A stretch of 64,000 nucleotides of DNA, from positions 1-64,000 of the IMG/VR virus record IMGVR_UViG_3300034355_001196; one strand, 5' to 3'. Under the pieces are notes generated by a model. The model searched no databases. It was not told the origin of the DNA and worked only from the letters and a program-made list of their open reading frames with translations. The DNA comes from a virus. The translations under genes were made by a program, and so were the position numbers. Shown here in pieces: positions 25,497 to 34,060 of the stretch (positions are counted from its first letter, which is position 1; each line of letters opens with the position of its first letter).

Positions 25497-26161
25497 AGTT
25501 CTGCGTATTCGTCCAGGTCGTTTTCAATAAGTTCTCGTTGGCATTCAATAAAATTTCCAAGTGGTAAATATTTGTTGATAATATTACAAGCATTTCTTAA
25601 ATTCACTTTAATTTTTACTTCATCTTGAGATTTACCAGAATGGTGGTCAATAAATCCTACATGCTTCAAGTCTCTAATTTTTAGTAATGATAATAAGGGC
25701 CCTTCATATAAAGCACTAGTTATTAACCATCCATCAAGTCTTTTGACATACTTATTGAAATTTGTAAAATCAAAGTTTCTAATTCTTGATGTATCAAGTC
25801 TATTACTAATATCTGATGGAAATCCATCAAGAGATTGTATTTGGTTACCTGTAGAAAATTCAATACCACCTTCGCCAACTATTTCAGGAAAGTTCTTGAA
25901 CGTCTTAGGAACATTCCATATTACTAATCGAAGAGCTTCTGCAATTGGAAATAGTAATTCATCATTGTCATCAAACATGCAATGCTCAATAATTAAAGGT
26001 TTCTTCAAATAGATTTTTCCATTCTTAACTGCATGTCGTGGAAATTTATTCGGAAACCTACATCTGCCAAGTTCTCCACTCTTATACTTTCCAATCATTT
26101 CACGGATTTGTTTATCATCCGGATTAGAAGCTTCAGATAAGTATTGCTTAAAGCTCTGCAT
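25493..26161 (-). CDS. Packaged-protein paralog B4
   Basis: A 222-residue protein. The start MQSFKQYLSEA lies seven codons inside a longer frame and gives the 14-nt overlap. The layout TFKNFPEIV, QSLDGFPSDISN, FTNFNKYVKRL, PLLSLLKIRDLK is close to the terminase-side leucine-rich members. Tag FIECQRELIENDLDEYAEL. Confidence 0.85.
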   Translation of the reverse strand: MQSFKQYLSEASNPDDKQIREMIGKYKSGELGRCRFPNKFPRHAVKNGKIYLKKPLIIEHCMFDDNDELLFPIAEALRLVIWNVPKTFKNFPEIVGEGGIEFSTGNQIQSLDGFPSDISNRLDTSRIRNFDFTNFNKYVKRLDGWLITSALYEGPLLSLLKIRDLKHVGFIDHHSGKSQDEVKIKVNLRNACNIINKYLPLGNFIECQRELIENDLDEYAEL

Positions 26162-26834
26162 AATCGTCCAAGTCAAGTTCAATTAGTTTTCGTTGGCAAG
26201 CTATAAAGTCTTTTCCTGTATCGAAATATTCCTTTACAATGTTAAACCATTGAACTTTAGCTGAAGCATATAATGTTATAGCATTCTTTATCTTTAGTAA
26301 TCCTAATACATTTTGTGTTATATTAGAAGAGTCACCCATAGAAATCTGTTTAGCAGATAATATGACTTTATGTATATCTTGTAAGGATTTGACACTTTCT
26401 TCAATGATAACGTGATTGACTTCAACTGTAGTCGTTTTATCAAAGTTATCTTCTAAGATAACTACTGGCATTTCAGAAGATACTGGTTCAAAGTCATTCT
26501 TATAAATTTCATACTTATCTGCTAACTTGATAAACTTTGTTGCTATAGTATCAAGTTGCGGTTTAGTATAATGAGTATGGGGTTCAAGAACTAAATGAAA
26601 CGTTACTCTATCAACTCCAAAATGATAGACTTCTTTTACTTTAGGAAGATTTGCTTTTTCACAGAGTTCAGATAATTCACGAATAATTATATTGTTTCGC
26701 TGAAAAAGCTGTTCTCTATTATACTTTGGAGAAATGTAATCATCTCCACGTACTTTTATTTGAAGAAGCAATGGGCGAATTGGTTCTACCCAATGATCAT
26801 TGCCTTCTGCTAAGTATTCTTTAAAACTCCGCAT
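26148..26834 (-). CDS. Packaged-protein paralog B3
   Basis: A 228-residue member starting MRSFKEYLAEG. The non-repeat middle is VEPIRPLLLQIKVRGDDYISP and VDRVTFHLVLEPHTHYTKPQL. The second half is SLQDIHKVILSAKQI and QNVLGLLKIKNAI. The tag is IACQRKLIELDLDDYAEL. Confidence 0.85.
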   Translation of the reverse strand: MRSFKEYLAEGNDHWVEPIRPLLLQIKVRGDDYISPKYNREQLFQRNNIIIRELSELCEKANLPKVKEVYHFGVDRVTFHLVLEPHTHYTKPQLDTIATKFIKLADKYEIYKNDFEPVSSEMPVVILEDNFDKTTTVEVNHVIIEESVKSLQDIHKVILSAKQISMGDSSNITQNVLGLLKIKNAITLYASAKVQWFNIVKEYFDTGKDFIACQRKLIELDLDDYAEL

Positions 26835-27492
26835 ATTCGTCTAAGTCTTTTTCAATGAGTTCTCGTTGGCAAGCAATAGCATTTCTATTGCCTTGCAAAT
26901 AAGGATTGACAATTGAATACCATCGTGGGCTATTACTTCCAAAAGGACCTGCGCCAATAATATTGACTGGCATTTTTAGTTTGAGCAAACTAAGTATTCC
27001 CCCTTTTATCATATTTGCTTTATAAAGTCTGAACTCATCACACTTTAGAATAACTTTATCTAAGTTAGAAATCGATTGACCTTCTTCACACCAATATGAA
27101 ATGTTACCATCATTTATACTTAGCTTAAAATTTGGAAATCCAAAACAAGATAACTCAGCTGTAGAAAATTTTACTTGTAATTCAGGTGAAATCTTAGTCG
27201 TAAAAAACTCATTCACAGTTGAACTAATAGTATCACGTAACTTTTGAATAGTTTCTGCTTGACACTGGATTTGTTTTGTTATCTTAAACTTCAAATCAAT
27301 TCCATAAGTAGTACTGAGATAACTTGAAATATCATAACCTTTCTTTTTTGCTACTTTTATTATCAAATTTTTAAGCTCAGATTCTAAAGAATATGGAGAA
27401 TATTCAATTTTGACTTTAGTTTCAACAAACATCCCAAGTTGAATATTTGAATCAGTTTCTACTTCTTGTAAGTATTCTTTAAAACTCTGCAT
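26821..27492 (-). CDS. Packaged-protein paralog B2
   Basis: A 223-residue protein. The chosen start is MQSFKEYLQEVE, 22 codons inside a longer frame. The middle is helical and strand-like (VKIEYSPYSLESELKNLIIKV, written in the sequence near residues 22-42). The second half has SISNLDKVILKCDEF and GGILSLLKLKMPV. Ends AIACQRELIEKDLDEYAEF. Confidence 0.85.
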   Translation of the reverse strand: MQSFKEYLQEVETDSNIQLGMFVETKVKIEYSPYSLESELKNLIIKVAKKKGYDISSYLSTTYGIDLKFKITKQIQCQAETIQKLRDTISSTVNEFFTTKISPELQVKFSTAELSCFGFPNFKLSINDGNISYWCEEGQSISNLDKVILKCDEFRLYKANMIKGGILSLLKLKMPVNIIGAGPFGSNSPRWYSIVNPYLQGNRNAIACQRELIEKDLDEYAEF

Positions 27493-28117
27493 ATTCGTCC
27501 AAGTCGCTTTCAATAAGTTTACGTTGACAAGCAATAGCATCATGTCGATTTGCTTCACAATATTTAGTTACAATTTTGCATGCTTCCTTTAGTTCGTCAG
27601 AAGCAGTTGATAATGGCGAAACCTTCATTAGGTTTTGTATCTTAACAAAGCTTAGTAACCCTTTAGTTTCTTCAGGTATTGAAATTGAATAGACTTTTTT
27701 GACCACTTTTTCAATACCTTTGAAATTGATAATACCTGTATTATGCAGATAGATATCTTCAGCTTCTTCAGGTAAGTATTCAACTGAAGTAATGTTCTTA
27801 CCCTTTACATTGAACTGTCCACCCACAAATTTTGGTACCCCTTTCAAGTCAATCATATCATTTGCTAATACATGAACATCTTTAGTACATTCTCTAAAGT
27901 TGATTGGCAATACACACTGCTTCCCTTTGTACCAGACCAAATCACTTCCAGAAATTGATAAACTCCAATGACATGTGATACTCATATCTTTATGAATTTC
28001 ATAATTCCCCTGACCAATGCCATGAGCTTTCATCCAAGCATTGATTTGAGACTTCTTAGTATAGAAAGTCGATTCGCGTTCTTCTTTTAGTAAGTATTGT
28101 TTGAAAGTATTAGACAC
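27479..28117 (-). CDS. Packaged-protein paralog B1, leucine-rich
   Basis: A 212-residue protein, first of the second array. It starts MSNTFKQYLLKEE, a variant start whose first codons overlap the end of the LysM-like gene by 8 nt. Repeats: MIDLKGVPKFVGGQF, NITSVEYLPEEAEDIYL and IINFKGIEKVV. Closest to 8643-9368 in the first array. Tag AIACQRKLIESDLDEYAEF. Confidence 0.85.
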   Translation of the reverse strand: MSNTFKQYLLKEERESTFYTKKSQINAWMKAHGIGQGNYEIHKDMSITCHWSLSISGSDLVWYKGKQCVLPINFRECTKDVHVLANDMIDLKGVPKFVGGQFNVKGKNITSVEYLPEEAEDIYLHNTGIINFKGIEKVVKKVYSISIPEETKGLLSFVKIQNLMKVSPLSTASDELKEACKIVTKYCEANRHDAIACQRKLIESDLDEYAEF

Positions 28118-28322
28118 CTGGCCCTTCCTCCATTACAGGAATCAAAAAGCTTTCACCTGCTTTAGGAACTCGTAAGCCATTGACTTCATTGAACTTGTCC
28201 ATTAGCTGCTTCAAGATTTCGCCATGAATGTACTTATTCTTATAACGAATAGCTGCTTCAATGGTCATACCAGGCATGAACAGGAAGGGTTCGTAACCAG
28301 AAATTGTTATTTGGCATTCCAT
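28110..28322 (-). CDS. Small LysM-like protein
   Basis: A 70-residue protein. The central part (PGMTIEAAIRYKNKYIHGEI, then NGLRVPKAGESFLIPV) resembles the LysM-like fold of small phage tail and baseplate proteins. No signal peptide is present, so a virion role is more likely than cell-wall targeting. It overlaps the upstream gene by 16 nt. The similarity is weak. Confidence 0.5.
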   Translation of the reverse strand: MECQITISGYEPFLFMPGMTIEAAIRYKNKYIHGEILKQLMDKFNEVNGLRVPKAGESFLIPVMEEGPGV

Positions 28323-29491
28323 TTATTGAAGCTCTCAATGTTGATTGAATCGACCACGATTGAAGATTTGTCAAGTTTCATATAAACTTTAATTGCGGAA
28401 GGAACCCTAAACTTTTCCATTGCAACTTCTAAAGCTTCTTCATCATTAGGGTATTCGTTTCTAATATTTTTGCGATATTCACTTAATGCTTTCCAATAGT
28501 TATGATACTCATTACTCTGTGAGTCTAACTGGTATTCAATGTGACTACGATTATGTTCAGCAACTTGTTTAGCACGAAGGTAATCAAAGTCTAAACGGTT
28601 GTACTTCAATATGTACGGAAGACCATTAATTTTGATTTTGTCCAAGAACCCTTCATTCTTTATTAAGTCAAGAAATTCTTCTGGAGTATCTGCTGCTGGA
28701 GCTTTATGTTCTTTGTAAGTATCTAAACGAGCGTTCAACTTAGCTTTCATCATGCTTATCCAATTTCTCATACCTTTTTCAGTAGATAAATCTTCTTTAG
28801 GCGGAGTTATTAAATGAGCATACTTAGCATCAATCTCACGAGCTTTTTTGCGTCGAGCATTTAGGGCAGTTCGTTCTTCATCGCTTCTGATAACTTTTAC
28901 TTTGATTGAACCTGTTTTACCATAAATTTCTTTTTGACCTTTCATTAATGCAATAAGTGCTTTATATAGTTTTCCTTCTGAACCTTCAGATGTTTTGAGG
29001 TCTTCAAGTTCCGCTTTCTTGAAGGCAGCCATAATTTCAGAAGATTGATTCATCAAATCATGGTCATCTTTGAAAAAGTTTTGCCAAGAACATGCCCAAA
29101 TGTAAAGTTCTTTGTTGTCATGTCCAGGATGAGGTGGAAGTTTCAAAAGCGATAGCACTTGTCTATCATCAAATAGTATTACTACGCCCTTGACAGTTTC
29201 ATCATCTTTAATTAGACGATGCAGTTCAGCTGCACTTTTAGCGTTTGGAACTTCATCTATCTTTGCATATTGTCCTAAGAACGACGGGAACTTATGTTTA
29301 GTAGTACGAGAATAATTAACGCTTCCGCCATAATATCGTCCTCTTTCATATTCAAGTGAAGTTTTTAGAACCTTTAGTAAATCAGGTTCAATGAAAGAAA
29401 GATTCTTCAAATCTTCAAATAGAAGTTCAAAGAAATTATCTTCTTCTATAATAACTTTATTAGTAGAAGAAAAGAGTTCAAATATTTTCAT
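28307..29491 (-). CDS. Large unknown protein with a capsid-targeting-like start
   Basis: A 394-residue protein, mostly helical and Lys/Glu-rich. It begins MKIFELFSSTNKVIIEE, which matches the MKIKELF start type, but it lacks the ACQREL end tag. It sits at the head of the second paralog array and is divergent from the neck gene at 29594. It may be another capsid-packaged protein that shares only the targeting sequence. No enzymatic motif recognised. Confidence 0.7.
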   Translation of the reverse strand: MKIFELFSSTNKVIIEEDNFFELLFEDLKNLSFIEPDLLKVLKTSLEYERGRYYGGSVNYSRTTKHKFPSFLGQYAKIDEVPNAKSAAELHRLIKDDETVKGVVILFDDRQVLSLLKLPPHPGHDNKELYIWACSWQNFFKDDHDLMNQSSEIMAAFKKAELEDLKTSEGSEGKLYKALIALMKGQKEIYGKTGSIKVKVIRSDEERTALNARRKKAREIDAKYAHLITPPKEDLSTEKGMRNWISMMKAKLNARLDTYKEHKAPAADTPEEFLDLIKNEGFLDKIKINGLPYILKYNRLDFDYLRAKQVAEHNRSHIEYQLDSQSNEYHNYWKALSEYRKNIRNEYPNDEEALEVAMEKFRVPSAIKVYMKLDKSSIVVDSINIESFNKWNAK

Positions 29492-29538
29492 GAGAGTACA
29501 AACCGATATAAGTTAGATTATAGTGATAAGTTATTTAT

Positions 29539-29547
29539 TGATAAATA
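29539..29547 (+). promoter_or_regulatory. Late promoter for the gp13-like gene
   Basis: TGATAAATA on the + strand, 47 nt before the ATG at 29594. The adjacent TTATTTATTG gives a weaker CAATAAATA in the opposite direction, so this 100-nt gap may fire both ways. Confidence 0.5.
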
Positions 29548-29593
29548 GTTTATACGTATCATCCAATAACTTTATCGTGGACATATTACTCAT

Positions 29594-31108
29594 ATGACAA
29601 CAATCAATGACAATAACGAATTTTCAACTGCTGAACTTTGGGCTGAAGGGCGAGCAGTCACTCTTACCTTAACTCGCCCTACTCCAACGACAGTTCAATT
29701 GTCTTGGACAATTCCAACATCAACCATTGCTTATAAAGGTCAAGTCGTTCTTCTTTCGACCTCTCCATTAGAAGTTGCTCAACAACCTGTCGATGGTGTT
29801 CGTTACACGAGTTCAACTGACTTATTAGTTGCAGCTGATACAATAGGTGGCGCTCAAGTAGTATCTGCAAATTATTGGATATTTCAAGACCCTCTTACTA
29901 CTCAATCGGTTACTATTACTAATGCTGACCCTAACGAAGTCTATTACGCATCTATTCATATATGTACTAATGTCATTCAGTACTATCCATTTGGTTCAAA
30001 ATCATATGCACTAGATGGGTCACGAGCTGAACATAATGTTGATGGATATACTGGTTCAATTCCTCAATCAACAACACCTCCACTCAATCCAACAGTTGGA
30101 CAGGTCTTCTATAACCCTGTGTCAAATTCTGTATCAATGTGGAACGGTGCTGCATGGATACCTGCAAGTGCAGGTACAGTCAAAACAGGTCATGCTTTTC
30201 CAACCTCTCCAATTGCTGGTGAGTTCTTCTATAACTTAAACACACATATCTTATATGTATGGAATGCGGTTCAATGGATACAAGCTAACGTTGACCAAGT
30301 GGGAACCCCTTCATATGATAAGGTTCCAATCGGCACGACAGGTTCGTTAGACGAACGAGTTCGATTGGTCAATGTATTGAAAGCACAACTTGGTTGGCCT
30401 TCAGTATGTGTCGAATTGAAGGAAGAAAATTTTGAGACTGCTATCGACATTTCACTATCTGAGTTTAGAAGACGTGCTGATAATGCATATGAAAGAAGAC
30501 ATATTTTCTTTACTGTTACAGCTGGACAAAATGCTTATTACATGAATGACCCGACAGTTGGAACTGATAGAATAGTTGACATCTATAAAGCTCATCGTGT
30601 TAGCACTATCGGTTTGAATGTATTGGGTGGAGATAATGGTATCTATTCGCAAATCTTTTACAATCAGTTTTTCTATGGAAGTCAGATTGATATTCTTTCA
30701 ATTCACTTAGCTCAACAACTTGCAGAAGAGTATGGTAAAATCTTTGCAGCAGATTGGCCATTTGAATGGAATGAAGCTAAGCGAGAATTTAATATACTTC
30801 GCAAAATCTATAAAGATGAGAAAGTAGTATTAGAATGCTTTATGGAACGTTCTGAGCAAGAGTTATTGACAGATAGATGGGCTAAGAATTGGATACGCGA
30901 CTGGGCATTAGCGAAATGCTGGGAGATGTTAGGGATGAACCGTTCTAAGTTTGGTACGTTACCTGGAGCAGGTGGTGGATTGACATTAAATGGTGACATG
31001 TTACTCCAGAAGTCAGAAACCATGTATACAGAACTTATGAGACAGATGAACGATTTTGAAGTTGGCAACAACGTAGGTGGCGGAAATGTTGCTTTCTTAT
31101 TAGGCTAA
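29594..31108 (+). CDS. Neck protein (T4 gp13-like) with N-terminal FN3-like extension
   Basis: A 504-residue protein. The C-terminal half (about 240-504) follows gp13: DERVRLVNVLKAQLGWP, FETAIDISLSEFRRRADNAYE, RWAKNWIRDWALAKCWEMLG and GGLTLNGDMLLQKSETMY. Residues about 15-140 look like a fibronectin type III domain (VTLTLTRPTPTTVQLSWTIP). Two Trp-rich fibre repeats lie at about 165-230. T4 gp13 is 309 residues, so this is an enlarged form that probably displays extra domains at the neck. The downstream family gene overlaps its end by 4 nt, convergently. Confidence 0.75.
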   Translation: MTTINDNNEFSTAELWAEGRAVTLTLTRPTPTTVQLSWTIPTSTIAYKGQVVLLSTSPLEVAQQPVDGVRYTSSTDLLVAADTIGGAQVVSANYWIFQDPLTTQSVTITNADPNEVYYASIHICTNVIQYYPFGSKSYALDGSRAEHNVDGYTGSIPQSTTPPLNPTVGQVFYNPVSNSVSMWNGAAWIPASAGTVKTGHAFPTSPIAGEFFYNLNTHILYVWNAVQWIQANVDQVGTPSYDKVPIGTTGSLDERVRLVNVLKAQLGWPSVCVELKEENFETAIDISLSEFRRRADNAYERRHIFFTVTAGQNAYYMNDPTVGTDRIVDIYKAHRVSTIGLNVLGGDNGIYSQIFYNQFFYGSQIDILSIHLAQQLAEEYGKIFAADWPFEWNEAKREFNILRKIYKDEKVVLECFMERSEQELLTDRWAKNWIRDWALAKCWEMLGMNRSKFGTLPGAGGGLTLNGDMLLQKSETMYTELMRQMNDFEVGNNVGGGNVAFLLG

Positions 31109-31803
31109 AAAGTAGCATACTCGTCAAAATCGTTTTCAATAAGTTCACGTTGACACGTAATTACATCTTTTGATTTCATATGACTATTGACAATATCTGA
31201 CAGAGTTCGTAAAGCATTTACTCGTTCATTAGGAGTGCCAACTTCAGATACACCAAATTCATCATTGAAACTAATTCCTATTAGTTTTGGTATTTTTAGT
31301 ACTCCAAGAATTGCATATCCAAGAGTACTTGGTAAAGGTAATCGTTCAGCAATAAAGCCATCTTTACCAAAGTACTTATCAATGCCAGATAAAGAATGTA
31401 ATGATTGACATCTTGATAAATCTAATCTTCCATTGATTTTCTTTGGAATGCCTTCAAAAGAAGTTAGATTTCCTTCAACAATCACATCGCCATCCACGGA
31501 AGAAAGTAATCGATAAAACTCGTTCTTCTGACTATCTGGAATACAGGAATCAATATTACCACGAACTTTTTCAAATGTTATAAGTTGTTTTTGTTGAACT
31601 CTTGATGGAACATTATATTGCCAATTATTAAAAGCGGTACCCACATAATTATCATACATTGTTTTGACAGAAATCCTCATCCCTGAGGAAAATGTCATCT
31701 TACTGACATTCGGTTCACTGTCTCCAAAGTATGATTGAGAATAGTCAGGCTCAAATTGACCTAAAAACAATTCTCTAAACTTATCCATCGATAACGAACT
31801 CAT
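31105..31803 (-). CDS. Packaged-protein paralog C2, solitary
   Basis: A 232-residue protein outside the two arrays. It begins MSSLSMDKFRELFLGQFE; the inner Met (31788) would give MDKFRELFLGQFE, closer to the Alt-like start. Leucine-rich pieces: NLTSFEGIPKKINGR and LHSLSGIDKYF, then YAILGVLKIPKL. The tag VITCQRELIENDFDEYATF has drifted at four positions, consistent with isolation from the arrays. Confidence 0.8.
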   Translation of the reverse strand: MSSLSMDKFRELFLGQFEPDYSQSYFGDSEPNVSKMTFSSGMRISVKTMYDNYVGTAFNNWQYNVPSRVQQKQLITFEKVRGNIDSCIPDSQKNEFYRLLSSVDGDVIVEGNLTSFEGIPKKINGRLDLSRCQSLHSLSGIDKYFGKDGFIAERLPLPSTLGYAILGVLKIPKLIGISFNDEFGVSEVGTPNERVNALRTLSDIVNSHMKSKDVITCQRELIENDFDEYATF

Positions 31804-31804
31804 T

Positions 31805-32101
31805 TTAGTCGATAATTGAAAGCTCTAATTTTGGGAATTCTAATTCAGGTAATGGAGGATTGATAACATTAGACGGTACATCAGATTCAGGTGTTTCAAT
31901 TTTTGGAATAGTTGCATCGTCGATAACACCATCAGTTTTTAGAATCATAGCACTTCCGGCAACACGACGACGGTCAGGATTGTTTGTCATGGTTGATTCA
32001 TTTACTACAGTTGCGGCTGCAGCCGTTTTAGGGGTAACAACTACAGGTTGTGCAAAACAAACGTTAGCACTGATAAGTAAAAGGGTTAGTAAGTATTTCA
32101 T
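31805..32101 (-). CDS. Small secreted protein, unknown
   Basis: A 98-residue protein with a clear signal peptide (MKYLLTLLLISANVCFA, cleavage after residue 17) and a strong AAAGGAGA ribosome site. The mature part is short, Thr/Val/Pro-rich and ends in PPLPELEFPKLELSIID. It heads for the periplasm or beyond. It belongs to a run of exported proteins between the gp13- and gp14-like genes. No family recognised. Confidence 0.7.
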   Translation of the reverse strand: MKYLLTLLLISANVCFAQPVVVTPKTAAAATVVNESTMTNNPDRRRVAGSAMILKTDGVIDDATIPKIETPESDVPSNVINPPLPELEFPKLELSIID

Positions 32102-32138
32102 AATTAAGTTCTCCTTTGTGAGAAATGTGGTTATAAGT

Positions 32139-32633
32139 TTATTCAGGTAATACGATTAGCAGTGTTCCTTCAGGCAAAGTATTCAATTTTTGATAGAAGA
32201 AATCAGAATCAACATTGATACATCCACCGGTAATACGGTTATCATCTATTTGCGGACTTTTCAATCTTTCAATTCTTTTTTGGTCAGGATTCCCCTTCCA
32301 AAGTGGATGAATAGCTGCAACTGCATTCTGACCTTTGATAAAAACTAGCATATCTTCACCTAATCGCCATGAAAAAGTTTTAGATGTTTTGAACGAACCT
32401 GATGGAGTGACATAGTTCGTTTTAGACGGATAATCATATACATTCATATCTAGCTTATCAGATTTCACTTTACCAAATAAAGCTGGTTGAGTAATTTTTT
32501 GACCAGTTTCAGGATAAAATACTGATATCGTTGCTTGTTTTTTATCCGCGATAATAACAGGATCTTTGTCAGTAGAGGCTGTTACTAACTGCGAAAAGCT
32601 AATCGTTATCAAAAAGGCAAATACTGATTTCAT
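32139..32633 (-). CDS. L,D-transpeptidase-like (YkuD) exported protein
   Basis: A 164-residue protein with signal peptide (residues 1-19). The YkuD signature is present: YVTPSGSFKT at 74-83, His109 in AVAAIHPLW and catalytic Cys138 in RITGGCINV. Such enzymes cross-link peptidoglycan or attach lipoproteins to it by a cysteine mechanism. A phage copy could reshape the infected cell's wall. It is coupled to the upstream lipoprotein gene by an ATGA overlap. Confidence 0.8.
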   Translation of the reverse strand: MKSVFAFLITISFSQLVTASTDKDPVIIADKKQATISVFYPETGQKITQPALFGKVKSDKLDMNVYDYPSKTNYVTPSGSFKTSKTFSWRLGEDMLVFIKGQNAVAAIHPLWKGNPDQKRIERLKSPQIDDNRITGGCINVDSDFFYQKLNTLPEGTLLIVLPE

Positions 32634-33214
32634 AGTTCTAATGTATCTTTTTCTTCTGGAGTTTGGATATCTTCTTCAAGAGTATCACAGGTTAAACGAT
32701 TAGTAGTTTTTTCATAATCTGCATCACGAACTCTCATTTCATTGATATAACCCGATGGGGGTATTGCAATTGCAACATCGTCAAAAGCCCAAATAGTTTG
32801 AGTCATTTTACCGATTTTGATAAATGCATTTTTGTCAATTAAGAACTCATATGGAAGAGAAGTTTCAAATGTAAAATCTTGTAATCTCCAATCTATAGTA
32901 ACACATTTTGGAGTAGAAGATTTATTATTTCCATTGATAACCCATACATCGAGTTTAACACCACGATGTTCAATTGGTGCTGAACGAACAGCTTCAATAA
33001 CTACATCATCTTCTTCTTTTACCTTTACATAGTCTGCAGTTTTTTCAGATACAAACGGGTCTTCTTTTTTCTTCTGAGCGTTTTTGACTTTATTGATTTG
33101 ATCATATTCTAATTTTTCAGCATCGTATTCTTGTATAGTCATACAACCTGTACTTAAGAATATGCTAATACCTATTACTAACAACAACGATGAATGTTTA
33201 AACATTTGATTCAT
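32630..33214 (-). CDS. Lipoprotein, unknown function
   Basis: About 194 residues from MNQMFKHSSLLLVIGISIFL. The lipobox LSTGC marks it for lipid attachment and membrane anchoring. The next segment is charged (KNAQKKKEDPFVSEKTADY), then a beta-rich domain with two Cys. The start is uncertain: an upstream frame reaches 33235, and an inner Met (33205) sits 11 nt after GAGG. It pairs with the YkuD-like gene, perhaps as a periplasmic partner. Confidence 0.75.
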   Translation of the reverse strand: MNQMFKHSSLLLVIGISIFLSTGCMTIQEYDAEKLEYDQINKVKNAQKKKEDPFVSEKTADYVKVKEEDDVVIEAVRSAPIEHRGVKLDVWVINGNNKSSTPKCVTIDWRLQDFTFETSLPYEFLIDKNAFIKIGKMTQTIWAFDDVAIAIPPSGYINEMRVRDADYEKTTNRLTCDTLEEDIQTPEEKDTLEL

Positions 33215-33318
33215 AACCTCTGTAGGTATAAACAAAAACTGCCGGTTATCAGACCGAAATCCAACACCAGCAGTTTGTATTGTGTCTAAGATTTAAAACT
33301 TACCGGTAAGTCTTATTC

Positions 33319-33948
33319 TTAGTAAGTGCGTGAAGCTTGAGCTTGTTCAAGTTGATTCAAGATTTCTTGAGTACGTTTTGCAACTTCATCTTGGTCATCA
33401 CGAACAACTGCATCAGTAGCAGGAGCAGGCACTTCTTTTACAACTTCAGCAACAGGTGCTGGAGCAGGAGCAGGAGCCGCTACAGTATAGATACCACCGT
33501 CTTCAGCACAAGGACGGCCAACACGTTTAAATGCTTCACGAACTAAATCGCTGTCACACATAATTTCTTTAGCAGCTTGAACATCGCCGAAAGTTTTAAT
33601 CTCACGAGCATCTAAACGACGTACGCAAGCTGAATCTCTCCAGGTTGTACCAAAGCTGAAAGAACCACCAGAAAAACCACCACCAACTGAAGTTGAACCC
33701 ATACAGGTTTCAGTCAAAGTAGTTGTCAAAGCAGGAGCAGCAGCAAAGCCAACAGCTTTTGACATATCAGAAGCAGCAACATTGTTTACGCTGTTATCAT
33801 TACCTAAACCTGCACCACGACCTTCACCACCAACTGCAACACCGGCACTTTGAGTTTGATTCGATCTTGCTTCAGAACCTGAGTTCACATCCGCAAAGCT
33901 AGTTGCAGAAATACACAACAAAGCGATAATTGCGATTATTTTTTTCAT
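33319..33948 (-). CDS. Secreted Gly/Ser-rich protein with Cys domain
   Basis: A 209-residue protein starting at MKKIIAIIALLCISATSFA, a textbook signal peptide preceded by AAAGGAA; I reject the longer frame to 34014. The mature protein has a Gly/Asn-rich section, then a Cys-containing domain (TCMGSTSVGGGFSGGSFSFG, CVRRLDAREIKTF, IMCDSDLVREAFKRVGRPC), then a Pro/Ala linker and a helical end. It resembles phage-encoded exported proteins of unknown role. Confidence 0.75.
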   Translation of the reverse strand: MKKIIAIIALLCISATSFADVNSGSEARSNQTQSAGVAVGGEGRGAGLGNDNSVNNVAASDMSKAVGFAAAPALTTTLTETCMGSTSVGGGFSGGSFSFGTTWRDSACVRRLDAREIKTFGDVQAAKEIMCDSDLVREAFKRVGRPCAEDGGIYTVAAPAPAPAPVAEVVKEVPAPATDAVVRDDQDEVAKRTQEILNQLEQAQASRTY

Positions 33949-34060
33949 GTCATTTCCTTTAAAAAAGATTATTTGAATAAACAGTGGGTGAGTATAAAAA
34001 ACATACTCACCCACTATTCAATTTACACCGCTAAGCAGTTAGTATAATCAAAAGTTCGTA

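Noticed and set aside
5688-28117. CRISPR-like pattern from evenly spaced conserved DNA
   Set aside because: The conserved 60-bp segments are 630-940 bp apart and are coding ends of genes, not short repeats with spacers.
30015-30239. Overlapping rightward frame inside the neck gene
   Set aside because: It has no ribosome site, and its composition is that of a frame-shifted shadow.
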